A stretch of 64,000 nucleotides of DNA from Armatimonadota bacterium (lineage in GTDB: Bacteria; Sysuimicrobiota; Sysuimicrobiia; Sysuimicrobiales; Sysuimicrobiaceae), in contig JAVKGW010000006.1 in assembly GCA_031460175.1 (NCBI GenBank), forward strand, positions 105,737 to 169,736, in the 5' to 3' direction. The translations under genes and the position numbers were made by a program. This document shows, piece by piece, positions 1-8,091 of this stretch (the stretch's first letter is position 1; each line of letters begins with the position of its first letter). Below the pieces are notes generated by a model, which made no database searches, was not told the DNA's origin, and worked only from the letters and a program-made list of their open reading frames with translations.

Positions 1-1
1 G

Positions 2-499
2 GATGGCAATCTGATCGTGCAGCAGTCCATCGCCCTGCGCTTTAACCCTCCCGTCATGATTTTGGGTGTAGGGGCTTTCTTCCAGGAATTCGCCCAGCAG
101 TTCGGGAGGAACGTGGAGGGGATCATCTGTCACCAGGCGGCCTGGAGCCCGAAGCTCAAGATCCCCGGAGCCCGGGAGTACTACGAGGCCTTTCGGAGGA
201 AGTTCGGGCGGAACCCCGACCACGCGGGAAGCTCGCTCGTCTACCAGAGCCTGAAGATGCTGGAGCAGGCCATCGCGGAGGTGGGTCTGGACCAGCGGCG
301 CATCAAGGAGTACCTGGAGCGGCATGAGTTCAACGGCCCGTGGGGTCCCGTGAAGTTCGAACGCGGGATCAACCGGGCGGGGAACTACGTGGGGAGGCCG
401 AACCGGCTGGGCCAGTGGCAGCCAAGCGGGTACGAGGTCATCTGGCCCTCGGAGTACGCCACCGCGCGGCCCATCATCCCGAAACCCGCCTGGAAGTGA
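2..499 (+). CDS. Branched-chain amino acid-type ABC transporter substrate-binding protein, C-terminal part (5' end outside window)
   Basis: The reading frame is open from the first bases, so this is the last 165 residues of a longer gene; the GTG at 17 is internal. The protein would bind a small ligand outside the membrane and deliver it to the LivH/LivM permease encoded immediately downstream. It aligns by eye with the C-terminal third of the complete binding protein at 56643-57872: both have a GA(R/K)EYYE segment, an LEQA(I/V)xEVG helix, an IGQWQ/LGQWQ-type strand and the same PKPAW tail. The stop lies 5 bases before livH, so the genes are co-transcribed. The ligand cannot be read from the sequence; members of this family bind amino acids, amides or aromatic and carboxylic acids. 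Confidence 0.85.
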   Translation, partial: DGNLIVQQSIALRFNPPVMILGVGAFFQEFAQQFGRNVEGIICHQAAWSPKLKIPGAREYYEAFRRKFGRNPDHAGSSLVYQSLKMLEQAIAEVGLDQRRIKEYLERHEFNGPWGPVKFERGINRAGNYVGRPNRLGQWQPSGYEVIWPSEYATARPIIPKPAWK

Positions 500-504
500 C
501 GGGG

Positions 505-1413
505 ATGGACCTGCGGCTGTTCCTCGAGATCGGGGCCGGGGGGGTGCTCCTGGGGGGGCTGTATGCCCTGATCGCCGCGGGCCTGAACCTGCAGTACGGT
601 CTCATGCGGGTGCTCAACGTGGCCCACGGCGAGTTCGTGATGCTGGGCGCGTACGTGACGTACACCCTGTACACCTCCCTGGGCCTGAGTCCCCTCCTGG
701 GATTGGTCCTGCAGCTCCCGCTGTTCTTCCTCCTGGGCTGGGGCATCTACGGCGTGGTGTATCGAGGGGTGCTGGAGCAGGGAGGAGGCCCCGCGCAGCT
801 GGAGGCCAACTCCCTGCTCCTGTCCTTCGGGCTCCTTTTCATCCTGGAGAACCTGGCCCTGGTGGTGTGGGGTCCGTCCCTCCGGGGGTATCAGTACCTG
901 CACCGTCCCGTCTCCGTCTTCGGGACCCTCTTCCCTGTGAACCGCCTGGTGGCCCTGGGGGTGGCGTTGCTGCTGACCGTTTTGCTCCTCGGATTCCTGC
1001 ACCGGACCGCTCTGGGGACGGCCCTGCGGGCCCTGATGCAGGATCCGGAAGGGGCGGAGGCGGTGGGATTGCCCCTCGTGCGCCTCCATGGCTTCAGCTT
1101 CGGCCTGGGCTGTGCCCTCGCAGGTCTCACGGGGGCGCTCGTGAGCATGCTGTTCACCCTGACGCCGAGCATCGGGATGCCGTACACCATCACGGCCCTG
1201 GTGGTGATCATCCTGGGGGGCTTGGGGAGCGTGGCCGGAAGCCTGCTCGGGGGCCTCCTCCTGGGCGTACTGGAAGCCCTGGGCGCCTATGTGGTGGGCG
1301 CGGACCTGCGCACGGCCCTCACCTACGCCCTCCTGGTGGCAGTACTCCTGTTCCGGCCGTACGGGTTGTTCCAGGCGAAGACCCGCTCCCCGGGGCAGGC
1401 TGCGGGAGGGTAG
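505..1413 (+). CDS. livH: LivH-type ABC transporter permease
   Basis: A 302-residue polytopic membrane protein of the branched-chain amino acid permease family, one half of the channel of a liv-type importer. Family features are the N-terminal helix with GGLYALIAAGLNLQYG, the NVAHGEF segment, and the conserved cytoplasmic loop RALMQDPEGAEAVGL that contacts the ATPase. The ATG at 505 is chosen because it starts the first hydrophobic segment and lies just after the binding-protein stop; a longer open frame begins at 340 but would overlap that gene. It shares order and family with the second locus (57941-58819). No LivG or LivF ATPase follows here, so they must be upstream of the window, elsewhere, or shared with the second locus. 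Confidence 0.93.
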   Translation: MDLRLFLEIGAGGVLLGGLYALIAAGLNLQYGLMRVLNVAHGEFVMLGAYVTYTLYTSLGLSPLLGLVLQLPLFFLLGWGIYGVVYRGVLEQGGGPAQLEANSLLLSFGLLFILENLALVVWGPSLRGYQYLHRPVSVFGTLFPVNRLVALGVALLLTVLLLGFLHRTALGTALRALMQDPEGAEAVGLPLVRLHGFSFGLGCALAGLTGALVSMLFTLTPSIGMPYTITALVVIILGGLGSVAGSLLGGLLLGVLEALGAYVVGADLRTALTYALLVAVLLFRPYGLFQAKTRSPGQAAGG

Positions 1414-1415
1414 CT

Positions 1416-2408
1416 TTGACAGCGCGCGGATCGGTCCGTCCGGCCTGGCTGGTGGCGCTCGGCGGCCTGGGAGCCTTGGTGTCCCTTCCCCTGTGGGCCT
1501 CCTCCTACGTGGTGGGGCTCCTCCAGGCGCTCTTCGCCTACGTGGCCCTCGCGAGTGCCTGGGCGCTGTTCAGCGGCCTCAGCGGGTACTTCTCCCTGGG
1601 GAGCGCGGCCTTCTTCGGGGTGGGGACGTACGCCACCTTCCTGCTGGCGGCCGCGGTGGGCTGGATCCCCTCCATCTTCCTGGGAGCGGCCGTGGGAGGA
1701 CTGGTGGCCCTGGCGGTGGGAGGGGTTTCCCTCCGGCTCCGGGGACCGTACTTCGCCATCCTGACCTTCGGCCTCAGCGAGCTCGTGCGCTATCTGGCCT
1801 TGGGCTACGAGATGCGGTTTTCGAAGACCGTGGGGCGGGTGCTCATCCTCCCCGTGGACGTGGGAGGGGTGTACCTCGCGGTGTTGGCCGTGGCCGTGGT
1901 GGCGGTGGGGCTCAGCAGGTGGCTGTACGGCAACCGGTACGGTCGTCTGCTGGCGGCCATCGGGGCGGATGAGGAGCGCCTGGAATCCCTGGGCTTCCGC
2001 ACCACGGGTCTGAAGGTGCTCATGTTCGCGGTGAGCGGAGCCCTCTCCGCGGCGGTGGGGGGCGCCCTGGCGCCCCGGTGGACCTACATCGATCCCCACA
2101 TCGCCTTCAGCCCGCTCATCTCCTTCCAGACGGTCCTCATGGCCCTGCTGGGAGGGGTGACGCGGTGGTGGGGACCGCCGCTGGGAGCCCTGGCCCTGGG
2201 TCTGGTCAGCGAGTTCCTGTCCATCCGGTTCCGCTACCTGTACCTCATCCTGCTGGGTCTGTTGCTGATCGCCCTGGTCCGGTTCTGGCCTCGGGGGCTC
2301 GTGGAGGTGGAAGAGCAGGTCCGGCGCTGGAGGAGCCGGAGGCTCCTACTGGGAAAGGAGAGGCGGACCGAACTCCAACCCGGGTGGGGCGCGGAGTCGG
2401 ATCCGTAG
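1416..2408 (+). CDS. livM: LivM-type ABC transporter permease
   Basis: A 330-residue membrane protein, the second permease subunit of the importer. It has the LivM signature region SGYFSLGSAAFFGVGTYA near residues 50-70 and the later GADEERLESLGF loop that faces the ATPase. The start is TTG at 1416, three bases after the livH stop, preceded by GGGAGGG at 1404-1410; the frame is open further upstream but only inside livH. Roughly nine to ten hydrophobic segments are visible. It ends 18 bases before the convergent end of the polysaccharide operon, so it is the last gene of its transcript. Confidence 0.93.
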   Translation: MTARGSVRPAWLVALGGLGALVSLPLWASSYVVGLLQALFAYVALASAWALFSGLSGYFSLGSAAFFGVGTYATFLLAAAVGWIPSIFLGAAVGGLVALAVGGVSLRLRGPYFAILTFGLSELVRYLALGYEMRFSKTVGRVLILPVDVGGVYLAVLAVAVVAVGLSRWLYGNRYGRLLAAIGADEERLESLGFRTTGLKVLMFAVSGALSAAVGGALAPRWTYIDPHIAFSPLISFQTVLMALLGGVTRWWGPPLGALALGLVSEFLSIRFRYLYLILLGLLLIALVRFWPRGLVEVEEQVRRWRSRRLLLGKERRTELQPGWGAESDP

Positions 2409-2426
2409 CAGGCACGGGAACCTCGC

Positions 2427-3590
2427 TCAGAAGCCTTTCGCCCGCAGGAGCCGTTCGTACAGGGCTTCGAGCCGGTCCACCATGGCCTCCACCCCGTAAA
2501 CTTCCGCGTCCTGCCTGGCGGCTCTGCCAAACTCCCGCATCCGCTCCGGGTGCAGGAACAGGTCCGTGACGGCCCGGGCCAGGGCCTCGGGGTCTCCGGG
2601 AGGGACCAGCACGCCGTTGCGGTCCGGCCGCACCACGTCCACAAGCCCGCTCACCGCGCTCGCGACCACGGGCTTCCCCGCCGCCATGGCCTCCACCGCG
2701 GCCTTCCCCATCCCCTCGTTGAGGGAGGGCTGGACCGCCACCTCGAAGAGCGGCACGATCTCCGCCACGTCCCGCCGCAGCCCCAAAAACCGGACGGCGC
2801 CGTCCACCCCGAGCTCCCGGGCCCGCCGCTCCAGCTGCGGCCGCAGCTCCCCGTCGCCCACGAACACCACCACCGCCTCGGGCACGCGCTCCCGGATGCG
2901 GGGGACGGCCTCCAGGAGCACCTGCACCCCCTTTACGGGCACGAGGCGCGCCACGCACCCGATGATCCGGGCCCGGTCCGGAAGCCCCAACTCCTGTCGC
3001 TTTGCTCCCGGGTTGACCGCGGGGGGGCAGAACCGGGAGAGATCTACCCCACTGTGGATCACCTCCAACTGCTCCGGACGACCCACTCCGAGCCGCAAGT
3101 GGTCTGCCCGCTCCGCCTCCGTGAGGCAGACGATGGCGTCCGTCCACCGAGCCAGGGCCGCCTCCACCCTCCGCAGGGCCTTCGACCCCAGGGGTCCCAG
3201 GTACCCGTGGAAGGCGTGGCCGTGGGGCGTGTGGACCACCACAGGCGCACCCGCCCACCGGGCCGCGATCCGGCCCAGGATCCCCGCTTTCGTGGTGTGG
3301 GTGTGCACGAGGTGGTATCGGCCCTGTCGCATCAGCCGGTAGAGCTTCCCTAGGGCCACGGGGTCCTTGAGGGGGTGGGGTGACCGCGTGAGTTCCGGGA
3401 TCCGCACGAACACCACGTCCTCGGGGACTTCGGACTCCAGACTTCCCTCCGGTCCGAGGCTCGGACCGCTCGCGAGGGTGAGCTCGTAACGGTTGCGGTC
3501 GAGGGAGCGGACGGTGAGGAGGGTGTTCTCCTGGGCCCCGCCCACCACGAGGCGCGTGATCACGTGCAGCACCCGGATCCTCCGGCTCAC
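2427..3590 (-). CDS. Glycosyltransferase family 4 (GT-B fold)
   Basis: A 387-residue retaining glycosyltransferase that would move a sugar from a nucleotide-sugar donor to a growing polysaccharide at the cytoplasmic membrane face. The N-terminal GGAQEN loop, the central VARLVPVKG strand-turn and the C-terminal EGMGKAAVEA (ExxxxxxxE-type donor site) are typical of the family. The GTG start at 3590 forms a GTGA overlap with the stop of the preceding glycosyltransferase, which is why the longer reading (from 3641) is not used. It is the last gene of the long minus-strand operon. Donor and acceptor sugars cannot be inferred. Confidence 0.9.
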   Translation of the reverse strand: MSRRIRVLHVITRLVVGGAQENTLLTVRSLDRNRYELTLASGPSLGPEGSLESEVPEDVVFVRIPELTRSPHPLKDPVALGKLYRLMRQGRYHLVHTHTTKAGILGRIAARWAGAPVVVHTPHGHAFHGYLGPLGSKALRRVEAALARWTDAIVCLTEAERADHLRLGVGRPEQLEVIHSGVDLSRFCPPAVNPGAKRQELGLPDRARIIGCVARLVPVKGVQVLLEAVPRIRERVPEAVVVFVGDGELRPQLERRARELGVDGAVRFLGLRRDVAEIVPLFEVAVQPSLNEGMGKAAVEAMAAGKPVVASAVSGLVDVVRPDRNGVLVPPGDPEALARAVTDLFLHPERMREFGRAARQDAEVYGVEAMVDRLEALYERLLRAKGF

Positions 3591-4738
3591 GGCGCCGCCT
3601 CCAGCGCCTCGCTCCACACCCGGCGCACCGCCTCCGCCCACGCGGCCTCCATCCGCTCCGCCCGGGCCCTTCCCGCCTCCCCCATCCGACGGCGGAGCTC
3701 GGGATCCCGGAGGAGCCTTCCGAGGGCCCGGACGAGCTCACCGGGGTCTTCGGGGTCCACGAGCCATCCCGTGACCCCGTCCTCTACCGCCTCCGCCACC
3801 CCGCCGCTCTTCCCGCCGATCACGGGCTTCCCACAGGCCCCCGCCTCTAAGAACACCGTCCCGAACCCCTCGATCCCGTCCCTCGCTTTAAGCGTCCGGC
3901 TCGGCATCACGAACACCTCGCAGGCGGCATATAACCCGGGCAGGTCCTCCTCCGGGACGTACCCCGCGAAGATGACCCGGCCTCCGACCCCCAGTTCCTC
4001 CGCGAGCCGGCGCAGCCGGTCTTCCTCGGGCCCCGTGCCCGCGATCACGTACCGGACGGGCCCCAACTCCTCCCCCAGGGCCGCGAGGGCCCGGATGACG
4101 AGATCGTGCCCCTTGCGTGGCACGAGCCTTCCTACGGTGAGCACCACCCGGCAATCCCGCAGTCCGTATCGCTCCCGCACGCTCCGGGGATCCAGGTCGG
4201 GCCGGAACCGGCGGGTGTCGGCAACGGGCGGGAGGACCTCCGTCCTTCTGGGTCGCATTCCCAGGGCCCCGTAGTGATCCAGGGTGAAGCGACTGTTGGC
4301 CACCACGAGGATCGCCCCCTCCACCACCCCCCGTGCCAGTCTCCGCACCGCCCGGCTTCGCATGTACGGCGCCATCTCCCCGCCGTGCAGGTAGAGGACG
4401 TAGGGGATGCGGTGCCACCGCCGGAGGAGGAGGCCCACGATCCCGAGGTACAGGTGCCCGATGTGGAGCACCCGGATGTCGTCGGAGCGCACGAGCTGGC
4501 GGGCGGCGAGGAGCATGCGGCCGATCTGCACCATCCGGGCCGCGGGATGCGGGGAGGTCGGCACCCGGACCCGCACGATGGGGTAGTGCTCGTGGAGGTC
4601 GAAGAGGACGTCGTCCGGGAGATGGGGGGCCAGGACCATCACCCGGTCGGGCGGCACGGCCCGGCAGATGTGGGCATACAGCCGCGCCTCCCCGCCCACC
4701 ATGGGCGGGAAGTCATTGGTGAGGAAAAGGCCCCGCAT
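3587..4738 (-). CDS. Glycosyltransferase family 4 (GT-B fold)
   Basis: A 383-residue GT4 enzyme. The N-terminus LTNDFPPMVGGEARLYA is the glycine-rich loop that opens these proteins; the central VGRLVPRKGHD segment and the C-terminal GFGTVFLEAGACGKPVI donor-binding segment follow at the expected distances. The first ATG at 4738 sits inside the end of the upstream CapK-like gene (26-base overlap), and its stop overlaps the next start by four bases, so translation is probably coupled on both sides. PimB/WcaL-like enzymes look similar; the sugar is not predictable. Confidence 0.9.
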   Translation of the reverse strand: MRGLFLTNDFPPMVGGEARLYAHICRAVPPDRVMVLAPHLPDDVLFDLHEHYPIVRVRVPTSPHPAARMVQIGRMLLAARQLVRSDDIRVLHIGHLYLGIVGLLLRRWHRIPYVLYLHGGEMAPYMRSRAVRRLARGVVEGAILVVANSRFTLDHYGALGMRPRRTEVLPPVADTRRFRPDLDPRSVRERYGLRDCRVVLTVGRLVPRKGHDLVIRALAALGEELGPVRYVIAGTGPEEDRLRRLAEELGVGGRVIFAGYVPEEDLPGLYAACEVFVMPSRTLKARDGIEGFGTVFLEAGACGKPVIGGKSGGVAEAVEDGVTGWLVDPEDPGELVRALGRLLRDPELRRRMGEAGRARAERMEAAWAEAVRRVWSEALEAAP

Positions 4739-6029
4739 GGTCCCGCGCGAAGTACGCGACCTTCCCGGAGGGCAGCCGGTCGATCCTCGCCCGGTCCACC
4801 TCCACCTGCCATCCGGGCCCCAGGAGGTCTTTGAGCAGATCCCGCGCCCGGAGGAGGTCTAGGCCCGAGCCTCCCGATGCCTCCACGGTCAACCGAGCCG
4901 ACGTCCGCTGCCGGATCCGAACCCGGCCGCCGAGATGGGGCGGCAGGAGCTCGAAGAGCCGGTCGAGGACCTCGTGGGCGAACCGGACTTCCCCGTCGGC
5001 TATGAGCAGGTCCTGCACGCGGCCCAAGGCCCGTACGGCCGGAAGGGCCCGGCCGCAGGGGCAGGCGGTGTCCTCGATGTGCCCCACGTCTCCGATCTCG
5101 TACCGCAGGAGGGGAAATCCGCGGTTGTGGAGGGAGGTGACGAGGATGCGGCCGCCCTGGGGAAGCGCCGGATCCCCGAGCGTCTCGAGGTACACGCTCT
5201 CCGCGGTGAGGTGCAGGGTGCCCCGAGGGCACTCGAAGGCCAGGCAGCCCACCTCCCCGCTTCCGTACTCCCGCACCGCGGGACATCCGAACGCCTCCTC
5301 GATCTCCCGGCGCTGGAAGGTGTAGAGGGGTTCTCCGGTGAGCACGGCCACCTTGAGGTCAGCCGGCGGCTTCTCCCCGCCCTCCAGGATGCGCCGGGCG
5401 AGGGCATGGGCCGCGGAGGGGAAGGCATAGAGGTAGGCGGGTCCGTAGGCGCGGATGCGGCGCAGGAGGTGGGGGATCCGTGCCTCGAAGTGGCGGTCCA
5501 CGGGAAGGCGCAGCCAGTTCATCACCCAGTCCTTGGTGCGGGTGAGAAGGCCCAGGAGACCGCGGGGGCCAGGGCCCAGCAGGACCACGCCCCGCTCCGT
5601 GAAATCCGTTCCCCACCACCGCAGGCCCCGCCAGGTGCCCGCCAGATACCACGCGTAGGCGGACCGATCCACGGGAATCCTGAGCCCTCTTCCCCCAGTC
5701 CCACCGGATCCCCGGGTGAAGCCCGTGCGGCCCGTGCGGATCCGGGAGGCGTATCGCTCGACCTCCGCACGGGTGAGGGGCGGGGTCCGGGCGTAGTCCT
5801 CGAAGCTGAAGGACGCGGAGAGAGGGAGGAGCCGCTCCCGGTAGAAGGAGCTCGCTTCCCGAGCGTAGGCGACCAACGCCCCGAGCCGCTCCCGTTGCTT
5901 TTCCCGCACCAGCCACCCCGGATACCACTGCTCCACCCACACCGCAAACCGCGCCCGATCCAGCTCCCGCCCGAAGGAGCGCTGCCCTGCCCGGCGGAGG
6001 GTGTCGGCCAGGAAGAGGAGGTGGATCAT
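4713..6029 (-). CDS. Phenylacetate-CoA ligase / CapK-like adenylate-forming enzyme
   Basis: A 438-residue member of the adenylate-forming family that includes phenylacetate-CoA ligase and the capsule protein CapK. These enzymes activate a carboxylic acid as an acyl-adenylate, usually for thioester formation. The glycine-rich phosphate loop GSGGTGG is at about residues 107-113 and the YGSGEVG adenine-binding motif at 255-261, followed by the C-terminal small domain. ATG at 6029 makes an ATGA overlap with the upstream glycosyltransferase; a much longer open frame (to 6452) exists only inside that gene. In a polysaccharide locus the likely role is to supply an acyl group for decoration, but the substrate is unknown and no partner acyltransferase is obvious nearby. 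Confidence 0.82.
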   Translation of the reverse strand: MIHLLFLADTLRRAGQRSFGRELDRARFAVWVEQWYPGWLVREKQRERLGALVAYAREASSFYRERLLPLSASFSFEDYARTPPLTRAEVERYASRIRTGRTGFTRGSGGTGGRGLRIPVDRSAYAWYLAGTWRGLRWWGTDFTERGVVLLGPGPRGLLGLLTRTKDWVMNWLRLPVDRHFEARIPHLLRRIRAYGPAYLYAFPSAAHALARRILEGGEKPPADLKVAVLTGEPLYTFQRREIEEAFGCPAVREYGSGEVGCLAFECPRGTLHLTAESVYLETLGDPALPQGGRILVTSLHNRGFPLLRYEIGDVGHIEDTACPCGRALPAVRALGRVQDLLIADGEVRFAHEVLDRLFELLPPHLGGRVRIRQRTSARLTVEASGGSGLDLLRARDLLKDLLGPGWQVEVDRARIDRLPSGKVAYFARDHAGPFPHQ

Positions 6030-6976
6030 AAAGAGTCTTCCCGCAGCCACAGCGTCCCCCACACGTAGCCCGCGGCGTAGGTGAGGAGGGTGCCCAGGTA
6101 GATCCAGCGGAGGGTCAGTAAGGAGGCGGCCAGGTTCAGGGCGTACCGGAGGGCCCGGCGCACGAGGGAGGTCCGCTCCGCCACGGGCTGGCTGTGGGAA
6201 GTGGCCTGGTCGATGACGAACTCCGGGTAGAACTTGCGCACGTAGGCGGCCCCCAGGCCGTTGCGGAAGTACTGCCGGAGGATGCCCCACAGGGTCGGCG
6301 GCAACAGGTGGTGGATCCACGCGTTCGGGATCACCACCACCCGGTAGCCCGCCCTGCGCACCTCGCGCCGGAGGTACGGATCGAGCCCCCTCGGGATCTG
6401 CTCGTGTTCCCCGCCCACCCGGTAGAAGAGGTCCCGGCGGATGGCAAGACACGGGTGCTCGGCCATGTCGCTGTCCGTCACGTGGTCCACGAGGGGGGAA
6501 TAGCGGCGGGGCAGCTCCCGCATGGCCCGCCGCACCACCCAGGGCGCGTCCGGGGGTGGGAGGTTGGACACCCCCGCGATGCCGATCCGGGGATCCTCCT
6601 CGAAGGCCTGCAGGAGGCGAGCTAAAAGCTCCCGGTGGCCGATCCGGGTGTCGTCGTCCATGGTGACCAGGATCTCGCCCCGGGCGAGGGCGGCACCGGT
6701 GTTGATGGCCCGGCCCTGCCGGCGGTCACCCTCCACCAGGATCACCTCGAAGCGCTGCTCGGTCTGCCCCTCGAGCTGCCCGAGGAGTTGGGTCAGGAGC
6801 CCGCTGCGGTTCTCGCGGGCCGTGGGGATGATGATGGAAAGGCGCGGGTGCTCGTCTTCCCGGCCGCGGAGCACCCGCACCCGTGGAGGAGGACCTTCCC
6901 GGAGATAGCGCACGAAGGACTTCCGGCGCTCGAAGGCCTGCTCGGCGAGCTCAGGGGGAGCCTGGAGCTCCGTCAT
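6026..6976 (-). CDS. Glycosyltransferase family 2, with C-terminal membrane segments
   Basis: A 316-residue GT-A enzyme. After about 40 residues the family opens with LSIIIPTARENRSG, followed by VTMDDDTRIG, whose acidic cluster takes the place of the usual DxD metal site. The WGILRQYFRNGLGAAY segment is the membrane-proximal region seen in undecaprenyl-linked glycosyltransferases. Two hydrophobic stretches near the C-terminus (about residues 275-310) probably anchor it. ATG at 6976 overlaps the preceding stop as ATGA; the long upstream open frame to 7324 is within the neighbouring gene. Acceptor and donor unknown. Confidence 0.85.
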   Translation of the reverse strand: MTELQAPPELAEQAFERRKSFVRYLREGPPPRVRVLRGREDEHPRLSIIIPTARENRSGLLTQLLGQLEGQTEQRFEVILVEGDRRQGRAINTGAALARGEILVTMDDDTRIGHRELLARLLQAFEEDPRIGIAGVSNLPPPDAPWVVRRAMRELPRRYSPLVDHVTDSDMAEHPCLAIRRDLFYRVGGEHEQIPRGLDPYLRREVRRAGYRVVVIPNAWIHHLLPPTLWGILRQYFRNGLGAAYVRKFYPEFVIDQATSHSQPVAERTSLVRRALRYALNLAASLLTLRWIYLGTLLTYAAGYVWGTLWLREDSL

Positions 6977-8091
6977 GTGGGCCGGTAGACCACCCGGGTG
7001 ATGGCGGGTTCCGCGGGCCTCCAGGTCCAGCTCCCGTGCATCCGGTAGTTCCACCCCACCGCCACCCCGATCCCCAGGAGGTTGCTCAGCAGGTACGGGA
7101 GCCCCGCCCCGGTGAGCAGGAGGTAGAGGGCGTACTGGATCGCCGATCCGACCCCCGTCACCGCCCAGTACTGGAGGTAGCGGCGGAGCTTCGTGCGGAG
7201 GTTCCGGGAACGCCGGTCCCGCCAGGTGAAGGCATCGTTCCAAAGGAAGTTCCAGGTGATGGCCGTGGCGATGGCAAGGGCGCCCGCGGGCCGGTAGGGC
7301 ATCCCGGACCGCACGAGTCCCCACAGGGCCCCGGTGTTCACCCCGATCCCGCTTGCGCCCACCAGGAGAAACCGCATAAACCGCAGGTCCTCGGGGTTTG
7401 CGGGGAGCAGCCGCAGGAGGTGGCGGAGGTAGTCGAGGTTCTGACGCAGGGTGAGCTTACTCTGGCCCGCGGCCCGGGCCTCGAAGGCGTACGGTACTTC
7501 TGCCACCTTCCGGAAGTTCCCCCGTGCCAGGATCTCCAGCAGGATCTTGAAGCCCACGGGCTCCAGACGCACACCCTCCACCACGGACCGGCGGAAGGCG
7601 AAGAACCCCGACATGGGGTCGGAGACGAGCCGCGCCCGGCGCAGCAGGAGCTTCGCAAGCCCCGTGGCCACACGGCTTGCAAGCCGCCGGAGGCCGGAAA
7701 GGCCCCGGTAGGAGCCGCCGGGAAGATAGCGGCTGGCCACCACCACCTCCGCCCCCGTCTCCTCCAGGGCCCTGAGGAGGTCCGGGATCCGTTCGGGCGG
7801 GTGCTGGAGGTCTGCGTCCAACACGCACAGCACCTCTCCCCGGGCCGCCCCGATCCCCTCCACCACCGCGCGGGCAAGCCCGCGCCGGCCCGGGCGGTGC
7901 AGCAGCCGGATCCGGGGATCCGACTGGGCGAGGGTCCTGATCACCGCGTCCGTGCCGTCCGTGCTGTCGTCCACGAACAGCAGCTCGTACGGAAGCGCTC
8001 CCAAGGCCTGGCGCACCCGGTCCACGAGGGGCCGTATCGCCTCCCGCTCGTTGTACGTAGGCACGATGAGCGAAAGCAAGCCTTCCTTCAT
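6973..8091 (-). CDS. DPM1-like GT2 glycosyltransferase fused to a GtrA-type membrane domain
   Basis: A 372-residue protein. Residues 1 to about 225 are a polyprenyl-phosphate sugar synthase-like GT2 domain, with SLIVPTYNE at the N-terminus, LLFVDDSTDGT, and VLDADLQHPPERIP as the DxD region. Residues from about 240 onward form four hydrophobic helices of the GtrA type (RFLLVGASGIGVNTG), found in proteins that help flip or present lipid-linked sugars. Such fusions usually make an undecaprenyl-phosphate hexose used by GT-C transferases outside the membrane, and two GT-C enzymes are in this operon. ATG at 8091 with GGGAGG just upstream and an ATGA overlap with rfbB decides the start over the frame's earlier codon at 8127. 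Confidence 0.9.
   Translation of the reverse strand: MKEGLLSLIVPTYNEREAIRPLVDRVRQALGALPYELLFVDDSTDGTDAVIRTLAQSDPRIRLLHRPGRRGLARAVVEGIGAARGEVLCVLDADLQHPPERIPDLLRALEETGAEVVVASRYLPGGSYRGLSGLRRLASRVATGLAKLLLRRARLVSDPMSGFFAFRRSVVEGVRLEPVGFKILLEILARGNFRKVAEVPYAFEARAAGQSKLTLRQNLDYLRHLLRLLPANPEDLRFMRFLLVGASGIGVNTGALWGLVRSGMPYRPAGALAIATAITWNFLWNDAFTWRDRRSRNLRTKLRRYLQYWAVTGVGSAIQYALYLLLTGAGLPYLLSNLLGIGVAVGWNYRMHGSWTWRPAEPAITRVVYRPT

Noticed and set aside
340..504. N-terminal extension of the first livH frame
   Set aside because: It overlaps the binding-protein gene and encodes an arginine- and glycine-rich stretch unlike any LivH; the ATG at 505 fits the family.
385..1089. Long minus-strand open frame opposite livH
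   Set aside because: Rich in Gln, His and Pro, with no family resemblance. High GC content leaves many such frames open; the plus-strand frame is clearly LivH.
6030..6452. Long open frame upstream of the CapK-like gene
   Set aside because: It lies within the glycosyltransferase at 6026-6976 and is low-complexity Pro/Arg/Gly translation typical of an antisense or off-frame shadow in GC-rich DNA. The ATGA overlap fixes the start at 6029.
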